Of a DNA stretch of 22,860 nt, positions 1 through 5,939 are shown piece by piece. Numbering within the stretch: the first letter of the stretch is position 1; each line of letters begins with the position of its first letter. The position numbers and the translations under genes were made by a program. The stretch is from a virus: positions 1-22,860 of IMG/VR virus record IMGVR_UViG_3300025483_000081; one strand, given 5' to 3'. The notes beneath the pieces were generated by a model, which worked only from the letters and a program-made list of their open reading frames with translations, made no database searches and was not told the DNA's origin.

Positions 1-249
1 CATACTGGAAAGCATACTTTCCGACTTATTCAAAATTTCAGGATTAATCATAATTATTGATGCATTATCATGCAAAACAATGATAACCCTTTTTAAATAT
101 CCAACTTGGTTTCCTGCCAACCCAATACCACCAGATGATAGCATTGTTTCAACCATATTGGAACAAATTGACCTTAGAGTATCATCAATACTTGCAATTC
201 TTGTTGCTTTTGTTCTTAACTTTTTATCACCCTCCTTGAGTATCTCCAT
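1..249 (-). CDS. def: Peptide deformylase, N-terminal part (runs off window edge)
   Basis: The 83 visible residues begin MEILKEGDKKLR and contain GIGLAGNQVG at about residues 41-50, which is deformylase motif I (GxGxAAxQ). INPEIL follows at about 68-73, as in the family. Motif II (EGCLS) and motif III (HExxH) would lie beyond base 1. The enzyme removes the formyl group from nascent proteins using an active-site metal; marine cyanophages are known to carry short versions, thought to help turnover of photosystem proteins. The ATG at 249 is chosen because an in-frame TAA lies 21 nt upstream and the N-terminus matches the family. There is no good Shine-Dalgarno, and a terminator-like hairpin sits directly upstream. 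The second Ala of motif I is Gly here. Confidence 0.9.
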   Translation of the reverse strand, partial: MEILKEGDKKLRTKATRIASIDDTLRSICSNMVETMLSSGGIGLAGNQVGYLKRVIIVLHDNASIIMINPEILNKSESMLSSM

Positions 250-251
250 AC

Positions 252-282
252 AAAAAATGCGGGTAACTTATATATTCCCACA
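252..282 (-). terminator. Intrinsic terminator between rmlB and def
   Basis: On the minus strand TGTGGG (282-277) can pair with CCCGCA (263-258), six pairs including one G-U, around a 13-nt AT-rich loop. Six Ts (257-252) follow immediately. It lies after the rmlB stop and ends 3 nt before the def start, so it could end the rmlB transcript or attenuate def. Confidence 0.6.
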
Positions 283-293
283 TTAACTGTATT

Positions 294-1325
294 TTACAAA
301 GCAATCCATCTCTCGTTGTTAAGTGTCCATTTCACAACATCAGCAATACGTTCTTTAACAGATTTTGCTGGAGTCCATCCCATTGCCTTCATTTTTGACC
401 CATCAAGTGCATAACGTAAATCATGACCAGGACGTGAAGAATGAAAGTCTATAAGTTCATATAACAACTCCTTTTCAGTAAATTGATTGCCAATGATTTG
501 TGCAACTTCAAGGTTGTTCAGTTCTTCAGATCCAACAATATTAAACTTGGGACACTTTGCACCACCCCAAACATACTGATTTATTTGTTTTTTACCAAGA
601 AGAAATAGTAATGCAGATGCTACATCTTCAGCATGAATATAATGACGTGACCCTGGAATTGTTTTTGTTGAGTCACTATGGATTTGAATAGTTTCACCAT
701 CCCTAACTTTACGGATACTCATAGGAATGAACTTTTCTGGGTGTTGACGCTGCCCAAATACATTCATTGTATGAGTAATATAAACTGGAATCCCGTAAGT
801 ATTCTCATATGCTACACAAAGCTCTTCTCCACCTGCTTTAGTTGCACTATATGGGTTGGTTGAGTTATATCTATCATTTTCTTCATATTTAATTCCGTCA
901 GGTGCAGGTCCAAACACCTCATCGGTACTAAAATACACGAAACGCTCAAGATTATCAATAGACCGCGCAAATTCAAGAATATTACACGTCCCCACCACAT
1001 TATCCAACACAAATTCCATTGGATAGATGATGCTACGGTCAACATGAGATCCAGCAGCAAGATGTAGAATGTAATCTACATTCCCAATCTCGGATTTGAT
1101 AAGTGGGTTAAGCTCTGCCTTTAGATCATGAAATACAATATTAACACGCTTGCGGGTTTCTTGATCAAAGTCAGTCATCAGAAGATCATGAAGACGATTC
1201 AGATTACCACTGTAATCCAATCTATCAAGACTTACAACTTCCCAATCAGTTGTCTTTAAGATTTGACCAATCAAGTGGTGAGCAATAAAACCAGCACCAC
1301 CAGTTATTAATACACGTTTTGCCAT
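294..1325 (-). CDS. rmlB: dTDP-glucose 4,6-dehydratase (short-chain dehydrogenase family)
   Basis: This 343-residue NAD-dependent enzyme converts dTDP-D-glucose to dTDP-4-keto-6-deoxyglucose, an early step towards dTDP-rhamnose and other deoxysugars. Visible landmarks are the Rossmann motif GGAGFIA (9-15), HVDRSI (94-99), the catalytic STDEVFG (133-139) with the Asp-Glu pair that separates RmlB from plain epimerases, YSATK (159-163, YxxxK), and RPGHDLRYALD (298-308), highly typical of RmlB. Length is normal for the family. The third Gly of the NAD motif is Ala. The ATG overlaps the previous stop (TAATG), suggesting translational coupling. With the glycosyltransferase-type genes elsewhere in the window it suggests the phage modifies a sugar on its virion or the host surface; rmlA, rmlC and rmlD are not present here. 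Confidence 0.9.
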   Translation of the reverse strand: MAKRVLITGGAGFIAHHLIGQILKTTDWEVVSLDRLDYSGNLNRLHDLLMTDFDQETRKRVNIVFHDLKAELNPLIKSEIGNVDYILHLAAGSHVDRSIIYPMEFVLDNVVGTCNILEFARSIDNLERFVYFSTDEVFGPAPDGIKYEENDRYNSTNPYSATKAGGEELCVAYENTYGIPVYITHTMNVFGQRQHPEKFIPMSIRKVRDGETIQIHSDSTKTIPGSRHYIHAEDVASALLFLLGKKQINQYVWGGAKCPKFNIVGSEELNNLEVAQIIGNQFTEKELLYELIDFHSSRPGHDLRYALDGSKMKAMGWTPAKSVKERIADVVKWTLNNERWIAL

Positions 1326-1534
1326 TAATCTAATATCTTTTCAAAGCATACACTGTTAAATTTACCAATAATATCCTTAAGTGTCAATTTTGTATGGTAT
1401 CTATGAATTTCAACGTCGGTGACAATAAAGAATTCATCACGAATAAGCGTATGTGGATCATCACAATTTCCCCACATTGTTTGCTCTTTGGTGCATCCCA
1501 AATATTTTACAGTATTGCCAACCTCAAAGTTCAC
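1325..1534 (-). CDS. Small conserved-looking hypothetical protein (69 aa)
   Basis: Not recognised with confidence. It starts MNFEVGNTVKYLG and ends KFNSVCFEKILD. The spacing of a turn-rich VGxxVKYLG strand, a variable middle and a FFIVTDVE / KLTLKDI pair resembles the small SH3-like beta-barrel proteins of about 70 aa common in phages, but no catalytic motif is visible. Its stop overlaps the rmlB ATG by one base and its start overlaps the preceding stop by 4 nt (ATGA), so it belongs to the same transcript. Confidence 0.7.
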   Translation of the reverse strand: MNFEVGNTVKYLGCTKEQTMWGNCDDPHTLIRDEFFIVTDVEIHRYHTKLTLKDIIGKFNSVCFEKILD

Positions 1535-1824
1535 AATTTTCCCTCAACAATTCCAGATCCTACAACTCTTGAATAAAGATGTAATGTTCCCTCTTGTTCA
1601 CACTTAAGATGCCAACGTGTCATTTTAAGAACTCCATCATAAGTTGCCCCAGTTAAAAAACCTTTACCAGTATCTTTTCGGGTAGAAGTAAAGAGTCCAT
1701 AACGTGTTTCATGGATGCTAAAAGCATCATCAATCCACTCAATCTCTTGGTTTTGTTTTGAATTTTTTGAACTTTGTTCCTCCATCGTTTTTATATCGTT
1801 GGATGTAGTTTGTTCTGTAGTCAT
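1531..1824 (-). CDS. Hypothetical protein with polar N-terminal tail (97 aa)
   Basis: Function not recognised. The first ~28 residues are Thr/Ser/Gln/Glu-rich and probably disordered. The rest, starting at IEWIDDAFSIHETRYGLF and including TRWHLKCEQEGTLHLYSRV, looks like a compact folded domain. The ATG at 1824 gives an 86-nt overlap with the preceding gene (1739-1960), unusually long for this genome. An internal ATG at 1785 (MEEQSSK) would cut it to 47 nt and lose only the polar tail, so the start is uncertain while the C-terminal domain is well supported. The stop overlaps the next start by 4 nt. Confidence 0.65.
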   Translation of the reverse strand: MTTEQTTSNDIKTMEEQSSKNSKQNQEIEWIDDAFSIHETRYGLFTSTRKDTGKGFLTGATYDGVLKMTRWHLKCEQEGTLHLYSRVVGSGIVEGKL

Positions 1825-1960
1825 CGTAGGGGAAATATGCGAAGTGTTTTGTATTTTCCTTTATTCCATTAGAAATCCAACTTAACCCATAGGGGAAGAC
1901 TTCATGAAATGGTTTTGGATCTATTAAAGAAGTATCAGTATTTACTCTCTTTTTAATCAT
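1739..1960 (-). CDS. Hypothetical protein (73 aa)
   Basis: Not recognised. The reading frame starts at an ATG overlapping the previous stop (ATGA, 1960-1957), the coupling pattern of confident neighbours. It is rich in aromatic residues and Asn/Lys (HEVFPYGLSWISNGIKEN, FAYFPYDDY) and ends with a basic Lys-rich tail (FKKFKTKPRD). No Cys, metal motif or membrane segment is present. The last ~28 codons share DNA with the next gene in another frame; which frame is under selection there is unclear. Confidence 0.6.
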   Translation of the reverse strand: MIKKRVNTDTSLIDPKPFHEVFPYGLSWISNGIKENTKHFAYFPYDDYRTNYIQRYKNDGGTKFKKFKTKPRD

Positions 1961-2235
1961 ATACTATCTTCATAAAATTTATTCCACTCTTCTTGATTAT
2001 CTGTAACCTCAGCATAGACTGGAATCTTTTCCACTACCAACTCTTTTTGATCCCCAACTTCATTATAAACAATAGAAGCAAATATCCTTGCAAAATCAGC
2101 AAGCATCTGTGGATCTTCAGCAACTACATTCCAATCAATTGGATCCCATTCATTCTCTTCTTCAAGAAGAACATAAAGAGTTTCATTATCAACATAGAAT
2201 GTTGAATCATACTTTTCAGAATAGAACTCTTTCAT
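1957..2235 (-). CDS. Acidic hypothetical protein (92 aa)
   Basis: Not recognised. The protein is strongly acidic, with an N-terminal alternating pattern (FYSEKYDSTFYVDNETLYVLL) suggesting beta hairpins, then a helical stretch (MLADFARIFASIVYNEV) and a Glu/Asp-rich C-terminus. Small acidic phage proteins are sometimes DNA mimics, but nothing here shows that. Start and stop overlap both neighbours by 4 nt (ATGA), marking it as part of one operon. Confidence 0.7.
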   Translation of the reverse strand: MKEFYSEKYDSTFYVDNETLYVLLEEENEWDPIDWNVVAEDPQMLADFARIFASIVYNEVGDQKELVVEKIPVYAEVTDNQEEWNKFYEDSI

Positions 2236-2663
2236 ACTGCCAATGCTCCAGAGGGAATCTCAACCTTTTCGGGTTGCTTATCATCATCAAACTGATTCAT
2301 ATTTGTGCAAACCCATTTGTTATTGACGGTCCAGATGTAAGCATACTCTTCATTGTTCTCTTTAGAGAGAAAATCAAAGATATTTTCATCATAACGAGGA
2401 GGGCAATCTTCACCACGTTCTGAATAGTATTGAGGACCGTATTGATCTTTCTTATGTGTCTTACCATTCTCATCTCGGAAGGTTTCATCGGTCCAACAAA
2501 CTGACATGTCTCCACCATCAATCAGCTCTTCTACTTTCTCCTTTGAACTGTAGTGTGTGTTAAGAACTTTACCCAACCAAGTAGGATAACCATCCCAATG
2601 ATGATAAACAGAAAGAATAGAGTCATCTGAAAGTTGAATGCCGATGCGTGAACGTGTTCCCAT
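2232..2663 (-). CDS. Hypothetical protein with MGTRSRIG start and HHWDGYP motif (143 aa)
   Basis: I recognise the pattern of a phage-conserved family (MGTRSRIGIQL, then YHHWDGYPTWLG at about residues 19-30) but know no established function. The longer frame to 2723 begins with TTG and includes a non-conserved leader, so the ATG at 2663 is used. The middle is rich in Asp/Glu/Tyr, and YIWTVNNKWVC near the C-terminus looks like a beta strand pair. Before it lie a hairpin (2688-2706) and a TATAAT (2717-2712), so this gene may be first on its own transcript. Confidence 0.8.
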   Translation of the reverse strand: MGTRSRIGIQLSDDSILSVYHHWDGYPTWLGKVLNTHYSSKEKVEELIDGGDMSVCWTDETFRDENGKTHKKDQYGPQYYSERGEDCPPRYDENIFDFLSKENNEEYAYIWTVNNKWVCTNMNQFDDDKQPEKVEIPSGALAV

Positions 2664-2687
2664 TTTATGTAGGGGGGAGATGGAAGT

Positions 2688-2706
2688 GGTAGTCTCGTTG
2701 ACTACC
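2688..2706 (-). other. Perfect 7-bp hairpin in leader of the MGTRSRIG gene
   Basis: GGTAGTC and GACTACC are perfect arms around a 5-nt loop (AACGA on the minus strand). A transcript starting about 7 nt after the TATAAT at 2717-2712 would begin essentially at this hairpin, giving a structured 5' end. There is no T-tract after it, so a simple intrinsic terminator is unlikely. Confidence 0.55.
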
Positions 2707-2711
2707 TTGTA

Positions 2712-2768
2712 ATTATAATGCAATCAGACGGTTCTGAAACCCGTTCTGTGCCACTTCCGATACTGCCA
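2712..2768 (-). promoter_or_regulatory. Putative activator-type promoter, copy D (degenerate)
   Basis: TATAAT at 2717-2712 overlaps the stop codon of the metallopeptidase gene. Exactly 32 nt further upstream is AGTGGC (2755-2750; 5 of 6 match to AGTGTC). The distal block is weakly matched (GGCAGTAT, 2767-2760, against GACCAGTTT). The spacing equals that of the three better copies at 4868, 9894 and 13683. No -35 hexamer resembling TTGACA is visible. Confidence 0.4.
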
Positions 2769-3189
2769 CACCTTCTTTATCACTCATATACAGATCATAT
2801 AGGATATCTTCACTCTCCCGTGCTTCAATTTCATGTGGTTGATCCCAATAATCGTACTTTTCAACGGGTTCTTGTGAATAACACATTTTTCCATATCGAA
2901 AACGCAGAGAACCACTTACCCATTGTGCTAGATGGGTCAGTTCATGAAAAAGAGTTTTTATATACAACTCATCACACATATGAGATTGAATCTCAATTAG
3001 GAAGTGTCTGGGACGATTTAAGTCTCCAGTAACATCACAATAACCATAAACACCCTCACGTTTCATGCCACGATGAATGATATCAACATCAATTTTATGC
3101 CTTGGATAATACTTATTCAGAAACCAAAAAACAACATTTTTACAGGTAATTTTTGAATAACCATACCCAGAATAGAAGAGCGTGGACAT
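2713..3189 (-). CDS. Putative zinc metallopeptidase with HELTH motif (158 aa)
   Basis: FHELTHLAQW at about residues 81-90 is a canonical HExxH zinc site with its helix, and PHEIEARESE at about 118-127 supplies a plausible downstream Glu ligand, as in SprT-like or other small gluzincin-type proteins. RHFLIEIQSH just upstream fits the edge strand preceding the active-site helix. The substrate is unknown. The frame stays open to a GTG at 3315, but that extension overlaps a separate small gene (3278-3439) and looks unlike protein, so the ATG at 3189 (MSTLFYSGYGYSK) is preferred. A direct peptidase role is inferred from the motif alone. Confidence 0.75.
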   Translation of the reverse strand: MSTLFYSGYGYSKITCKNVVFWFLNKYYPRHKIDVDIIHRGMKREGVYGYCDVTGDLNRPRHFLIEIQSHMCDELYIKTLFHELTHLAQWVSGSLRFRYGKMCYSQEPVEKYDYWDQPHEIEARESEDILYDLYMSDKEGVAVSEVAQNGFQNRLIAL

Positions 3190-3277
3190 TTGATGGAGAG
3201 AATAAACTTTTTGACTACCTTTACAGTTTAAGTCAATTCCCGTTAAATGGGTGGATAGTATGACACTTCTTAATCTG

Positions 3278-3439
3278 TTACAGTTTCTGAGATTCCATAC
3301 CAGTAACCTCAACACCTTTAACCATCATTTTCATCATAGCTTCTTGTGCTGCCTCTATACTAAAATAGCAGGCATACATGTGCCTGCTATCAAATTTGTA
3401 TCCAACTTTATAGAACTCATTTGAATATCTACTTTTCAT
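3278..3439 (-). CDS. Small hypothetical protein (53 aa)
   Basis: The frame reads MKSRYSNEFYKVGYKFDSRH... to ...VEVTGMESQKL. A YxVGYKFDSRxMYACYFS hairpin is followed by a helix rich in Met and Ala (EAAQEAMMKMM), a plausible beta-beta-alpha mini-fold. Its ATG lies inside the last codons of the preceding gene (3429-3602, 11-nt overlap), the packing seen throughout this region. Function unknown. Confidence 0.65.
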   Translation of the reverse strand: MKSRYSNEFYKVGYKFDSRHMYACYFSIEAAQEAMMKMMVKGVEVTGMESQKL

Positions 3440-3602
3440 TTAAAATACTAATTTCTTTTTGATATTCGGCAAAGATGCACAATAAAGGATCATGTCTATC
3501 TTTATTGGGATTAGGAATTCTGATTACGATATAACGCTCACAGATAAACTTGACAAAACATCTCTGATTTCTATAGAGAACTTCCATCCCCTCAACAAAC
3601 AT
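3429..3602 (-). CDS. Small hypothetical protein (57 aa)
   Basis: The frame reads MFVEGMEVLYRNQRCFVKFI and ends ISILNEK. The order VEGMEVLY / CFVKFICERYIVIRI suggests a small SH3-like beta barrel like the other short proteins of this cluster, followed by a short helix. An internal ATG at 3587 is an alternative start, preceded by GAGGGG, which could act as a ribosome site for it. It overlaps both neighbours (11 nt each). Function unknown. Confidence 0.6.
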   Translation of the reverse strand: MFVEGMEVLYRNQRCFVKFICERYIVIRIPNPNKDRHDPLLCIFAEYQKEISILNEK

Positions 3603-3771
3603 TTGTCACATCAGCAATGAACATCCAGTCACCAGGTTCTTCAGAATCAACTACAAATTCCTCAAAAAGTGCGTGAGCATCATCAAACTGCTCATTTTCA
3701 GCCAACTCTTCTAAACGTTCACAGTAATACTGCTCAATTAGATAGATGTTATGCTCTCTTTCAAGTTTCAT
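3592..3771 (-). CDS. Acidic small hypothetical protein (59 aa)
   Basis: The frame reads MKLEREHNIYLIEQYYCERL... to ...WMFIADVTNVC. Two helices dominated by Glu, Leu and aromatic residues are followed by a DSEEPGDWMFIADV segment. It is strongly acidic. Start overlaps the previous stop by 4 nt (ATGA) and the end overlaps the next gene by 11 nt. Function unknown; cellular location presumably cytoplasmic. Confidence 0.65.
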   Translation of the reverse strand: MKLEREHNIYLIEQYYCERLEELAENEQFDDAHALFEEFVVDSEEPGDWMFIADVTNVC

Positions 3772-4055
3772 AGAAATGCTCTCTCTAGGGGGTTTAAATT
3801 TAACTGCATTGCAGTATATGGAGTTGTATCTTTAATATCTACCACATTACCCTTCTTGATAAAGTTAATGGGAGACAAATACTTTTTCTTTTTAAAATCA
3901 TAAAATCCCCAAACTGATTTAGGTGCTTTATCAGTATAAGAGAAACTGCCATCATTGACAATACAAATACGATGAATATTACTTTGAAATTGCTCAACTT
4001 CGTAGTGATATCCATCAGGAGATTCGTGAATAAAATCAAATGGAAGTTCTAACAT
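3768..4055 (-). CDS. Hypothetical protein (95 aa)
   Basis: Not recognised functionally. The frame is open to a TTG at 4112, but that part lies wholly inside the preceding gene. The ATG at 4055 (MLELPFDFIHESPDGYHYEV) comes one base after the previous stop and gives a convincing N-terminus. The chain looks all-beta in its first two thirds (GYHYEVEQF, RICIVNDGSFSY, SVWGFYDFKKKKYLSP) and ends in a segment with DIKDTTPYTAMQLNLNPLE. The stop overlaps the next ATG by 4 nt. Confidence 0.7.
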   Translation of the reverse strand: MLELPFDFIHESPDGYHYEVEQFQSNIHRICIVNDGSFSYTDKAPKSVWGFYDFKKKKYLSPINFIKKGNVVDIKDTTPYTAMQLNLNPLERAFL

Positions 4056-4056
4056 A

Positions 4057-4305
4057 TCAGGTAGTAAATGCATCCACGATTCCACACTCTTCATTGTCAT
4101 TTGACAATTCAAATCTTAGTGCAGTAGCAATTTTGGGAGCAATTAAGTGTTGATATTTTTCAGTTTCTTCACCTTCAAAATCTTTTGCTCCTGCTGATAA
4201 AATGTCAAAACATTCATCATCATCTTCAGCAACTACTGAAACAATTCCACCATATTCTGAGGAAGGAAATGGAACCCAGTAATCGACAAGGTAAATGTAT
4301 TTCAT
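4057..4305 (-). CDS. Hypothetical protein (82 aa)
   Basis: Not recognised. It starts MKYIYLVDYWVPFPSSEYGG, then an alternating strand (GIVSVVAEDDDECFDIL) and a helix-rich acidic middle ending VDAFTT. The pattern (strand, loop, VVAEDDDE helix) resembles small ferredoxin-like alpha/beta proteins, without metal-binding or catalytic residues I can point to. It is the first gene after a gap that holds a perfect hairpin. Confidence 0.7.
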   Translation of the reverse strand: MKYIYLVDYWVPFPSSEYGGIVSVVAEDDDECFDILSAGAKDFEGEETEKYQHLIAPKIATALRFELSNDNEECGIVDAFTT

Positions 4306-4342
4306 TGATTTGTGTTAGTGTCCTTTGAGAAGTGTAAGTAAT

Positions 4343-4362
4343 TTATGCAGGTAACTGCATAA
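4343..4362 (-). other. Perfect 8-bp hairpin in gap 4306-4377
   Basis: The arms TTATGCAG and CTGCATAA are perfect inverted repeats around a 4-nt loop (TTAC on the minus strand, GTAA on the plus). On the minus strand the sequence after it is only mildly U-rich (ATTACTTACACTTCTC), so it is a weak terminator at best. It sits between two genes of the same operon, in the leader of 4057-4305; an mRNA processing or stability element is equally possible. Confidence 0.5.
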
Positions 4363-4377
4363 CCAATAATAGCATTT

Positions 4378-4551
4378 TTAGTCTTGGTTGTAAATAGATT
4401 TATTACAAGCAAGACTCAACTGTCTCTGTAACTCATATTTGAATGAGATCAGTCTCGTAAATAGAAAAGGTTTCCATTCATTGTCCTGGAGTAAAACCTC
4501 CAGTTCATTAACCTTTTTAAGTGATGTAGTTAAGATTTCTTCTTCAGTCAT
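4378..4551 (-). CDS. Small helical hypothetical protein (57 aa)
   Basis: The frame reads MTEEEILTTSLKKVNELEVL... and ends LACNKSIYNQD. It is predicted almost entirely helical, with Leu/Val spacing (LKKVNELEVLL, FKYELQRQLSLA) suitable for a short coiled coil or helical hairpin. The ATG overlaps the end of the membrane-protein gene by 8 nt. Function unknown. Confidence 0.65.
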   Translation of the reverse strand: MTEEEILTTSLKKVNELEVLLQDNEWKPFLFTRLISFKYELQRQLSLACNKSIYNQD

Positions 4552-4846
4552 TTGTAGAACCGTAGATAATTAAAGCGATACAAATAGCAAGGACTGGAAC
4601 AACAATCCACCAAAATTGAATAAACAACCATGTCAATAGCATAATAACTGCTATCATAAACCATCCAGACATGCTATCATCAGATGAAGATCTTCCAGAA
4701 GATACTTCTCTTAGGTTGCTGATTTGTTCTGCACCATAAATTGTTTCAAACTGACCCATTGCACCATGAGGAGTGTTTGATTTGACTTCAAGTTCTTGCC
4801 AACCATCTGATTGACCTAACCAACAGTCTGCTCTCCAAGTTGCCAT
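4544..4846 (-). CDS. Small membrane protein with soluble N-terminal domain (100 aa)
   Basis: The N-terminal ~45 residues (MATWRADCWLGQSDGWQELE..., then HGAMGQFETIYGAEQI) form a soluble mini-domain. A polar Ser/Asp linker (SSGRSSSDDS) leads to about 32 hydrophobic residues from 62 to 95 (WFMIAVIMLLTWLF ... VVPVLAICIALII), enough for two short membrane helices or a hairpin. It probably inserts in the host inner membrane; the role is unknown. It is the first gene downstream of the motif-C promoter (TATAAT at 4873-4868), and its ATG is 22 nt from that hexamer. Confidence 0.75.
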   Translation of the reverse strand: MATWRADCWLGQSDGWQELEVKSNTPHGAMGQFETIYGAEQISNLREVSSGRSSSDDSMSGWFMIAVIMLLTWLFIQFWWIVVPVLAICIALIIYGSTND

Positions 4847-4867
4847 GACTCTTATGCGTATGTCATT

Positions 4868-4924
4868 ATTATACTCACCAAATCTAGGATTCAGGTAGCG
4901 TGATGGACACTAGGACAACTGTCA
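4868..4924 (-). promoter_or_regulatory. Putative activator-type promoter, copy C
   Basis: On the minus strand GACAGTTGTC (4923-4914) is followed by AGTGTC (4911-4906), then exactly 32 nt, then TATAAT (4873-4868). The -35 region has no TTGACA-like hexamer. The same two-block element and spacing recur at 9894-9950 and 13683-13739. The distal block here has one base fewer than in those copies. Confidence 0.55.
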
Positions 4925-5149
4925 CTAATCGGTTGAGTAGTTATCAAAAATTCCACTATCACCCTCTTTACGGTTTTCAAGTTTATCCAAAATAGAATCT
5001 GTACTAATAACGCTATCGATCTTACTGATCATATCTGCAATTACACTACAAACTAAAGATCTTTCGGTTCTTGCAGCATAAGCAAGTGCATTGCGAAGTG
5101 ATTGTTGAGCCTCAGACAAAGACTCTTCTACTTGTCTACCTAATGCCAT
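4925..5149 (-). CDS. Helical hypothetical protein (74 aa)
   Basis: Not recognised. The first ~50 residues (VEESLSEAQQSLRNALAYAARTE..., VIADMISKIDSVI) form amphipathic helices with regular Leu/Ala/Ile spacing, followed by a short polar acidic tail ending NYSTD. No membrane segment or metal motif is present. The stop lies at the edge of the copy-C promoter element. Separated from the upstream gene by only 3 nt. Confidence 0.7.
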   Translation of the reverse strand: MALGRQVEESLSEAQQSLRNALAYAARTERSLVCSVIADMISKIDSVISTDSILDKLENRKEGDSGIFDNYSTD

Positions 5150-5152
5150 AAT

Positions 5153-5455
5153 TCATTCCAATGATTTACAATTGTTTGTTGCTTTTTTTGATGGTTTTGG
5201 TTTAGAAACATTCAAATTATCAATACAATATGTTAAAGAACTGTTTAACTTGCGTATTTCCTCATAAAGGTTGTAATTATCTTTTTCGAGATAAGATAAC
5301 CTTTCCAAAATTTCTTCATATGGAGAAAATTCTTCTTCATATTCATTTTTATAACTATCATTCATGAAGCGAAAGTAGAGGTCGTCATAGTAATCAACTA
5401 CTTCTCTTCTCACTAATTTAATTCGAGCAATTGCAGTACGAATTAACTTTTTCAT
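5153..5455 (-). CDS. Coiled-coil hypothetical protein (100 aa)
   Basis: Not recognised. A basic N-terminal helix (MKKLIRTAIARIKLVRREV) is followed by an acidic Tyr-rich linker and a coiled-coil-like stretch at about residues 46-75 (EEILERLSYLEKDNYNLYEE), ending in a Lys/Pro-rich tail. The charge separation between ends suggests binding to nucleic acid or to a partner, but no motif proves it. A sigma70-like promoter (5505-5477) lies just upstream. Confidence 0.7.
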   Translation of the reverse strand: MKKLIRTAIARIKLVRREVVDYYDDLYFRFMNDSYKNEYEEEFSPYEEILERLSYLEKDNYNLYEEIRKLNSSLTYCIDNLNVSKPKPSKKATNNCKSLE

Positions 5456-5476
5456 GAAAGTTTAGCAATTGAATAT

Positions 5477-5505
5477 ATCATAACATAAAGAGATGTGTAA
5501 TACAA
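5477..5505 (-). promoter_or_regulatory. Sigma70-like promoter
   Basis: TTGTAT (5505-5500), 17-nt spacer, TATGAT (5482-5477) on the minus strand in the 50-nt gap before 5153-5455. Each hexamer matches consensus in at least 4 of 6 positions and the leader to the ATG at 5455 would be about 15 nt. Confidence 0.45.
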
Positions 5506-5736
5506 CTAAGAATCTGTCTCATCTCTCATCTTTTTTAGCATTTCATCCATTTTCCTATTGCTAATATAATTTGTGATTGGATTTTTAGGATGAAACTTAA
5601 TGAGATAATATAGACGTAGAGTGTTTATACGTGCTAATTGAGTTAGAAGTATGATGTAAAATCCAACATTTTTATCAACTGTCATCATATAAAGGACGAC
5701 AGAAAATACTATTAGTAGCGTATAATAATAGTACAT
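5506..5736 (-). CDS. Small two-helix membrane protein (76 aa)
   Basis: Not recognised. Hydrophobic helices lie at about residues 3-19 (YYYTLLIVFSVVLYMMT) and 24-36 (VGFYIILLTQLAR), followed by a basic cytoplasmic-type tail (FHPKNPI ... RKMDEMLKKMRDE). The positive-inside rule would put both ends in the cytoplasm. Such proteins in phages can act on lysis timing or host membrane functions, but nothing here decides. The ATG overlaps the previous stop (TAATG). Confidence 0.7.
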   Translation of the reverse strand: MYYYYTLLIVFSVVLYMMTVDKNVGFYIILLTQLARINTLRLYYLIKFHPKNPITNYISNRKMDEMLKKMRDETDS

Positions 5737-5939
5737 TATTTAAATCCCCTTGAAGATTTAATATCCTCAACACTAATACATTTTAAATTTTTTAATCTAC
5801 AATTATTAAACCAATACAATTGTAATTGTTCCCAACTCTCAAAGTATTTTGATTTATTATTTTCAGAATGGACTTTATAGTGATGCCTATCGTAAGGTGC
5901 TGCTGAAGTGCATGTAAATTGAGTAATTTTTGGGGTCAT
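5736..5939 (-). CDS. Hypothetical protein (67 aa)
   Basis: Not recognised. The chain reads like a small alpha/beta module: ITQFTCTSAAPYDRHHYKVH, a SKYFESWEQLQLYWFNN helix, then CRLKNLKCISVED. It is rich in aromatic residues and has three Cys without a CxxC pair. The ATG directly abuts the preceding stop with no spacer, and the stop overlaps the next start by one base. Confidence 0.65.
   Translation of the reverse strand: MTPKITQFTCTSAAPYDRHHYKVHSENNKSKYFESWEQLQLYWFNNCRLKNLKCISVEDIKSSRGFK

Noticed and set aside
80-286. Plus-strand frame (68 aa) at the window start
   Set aside because: It is antisense to the deformylase N-terminus, which has motif I, and shows no family features.
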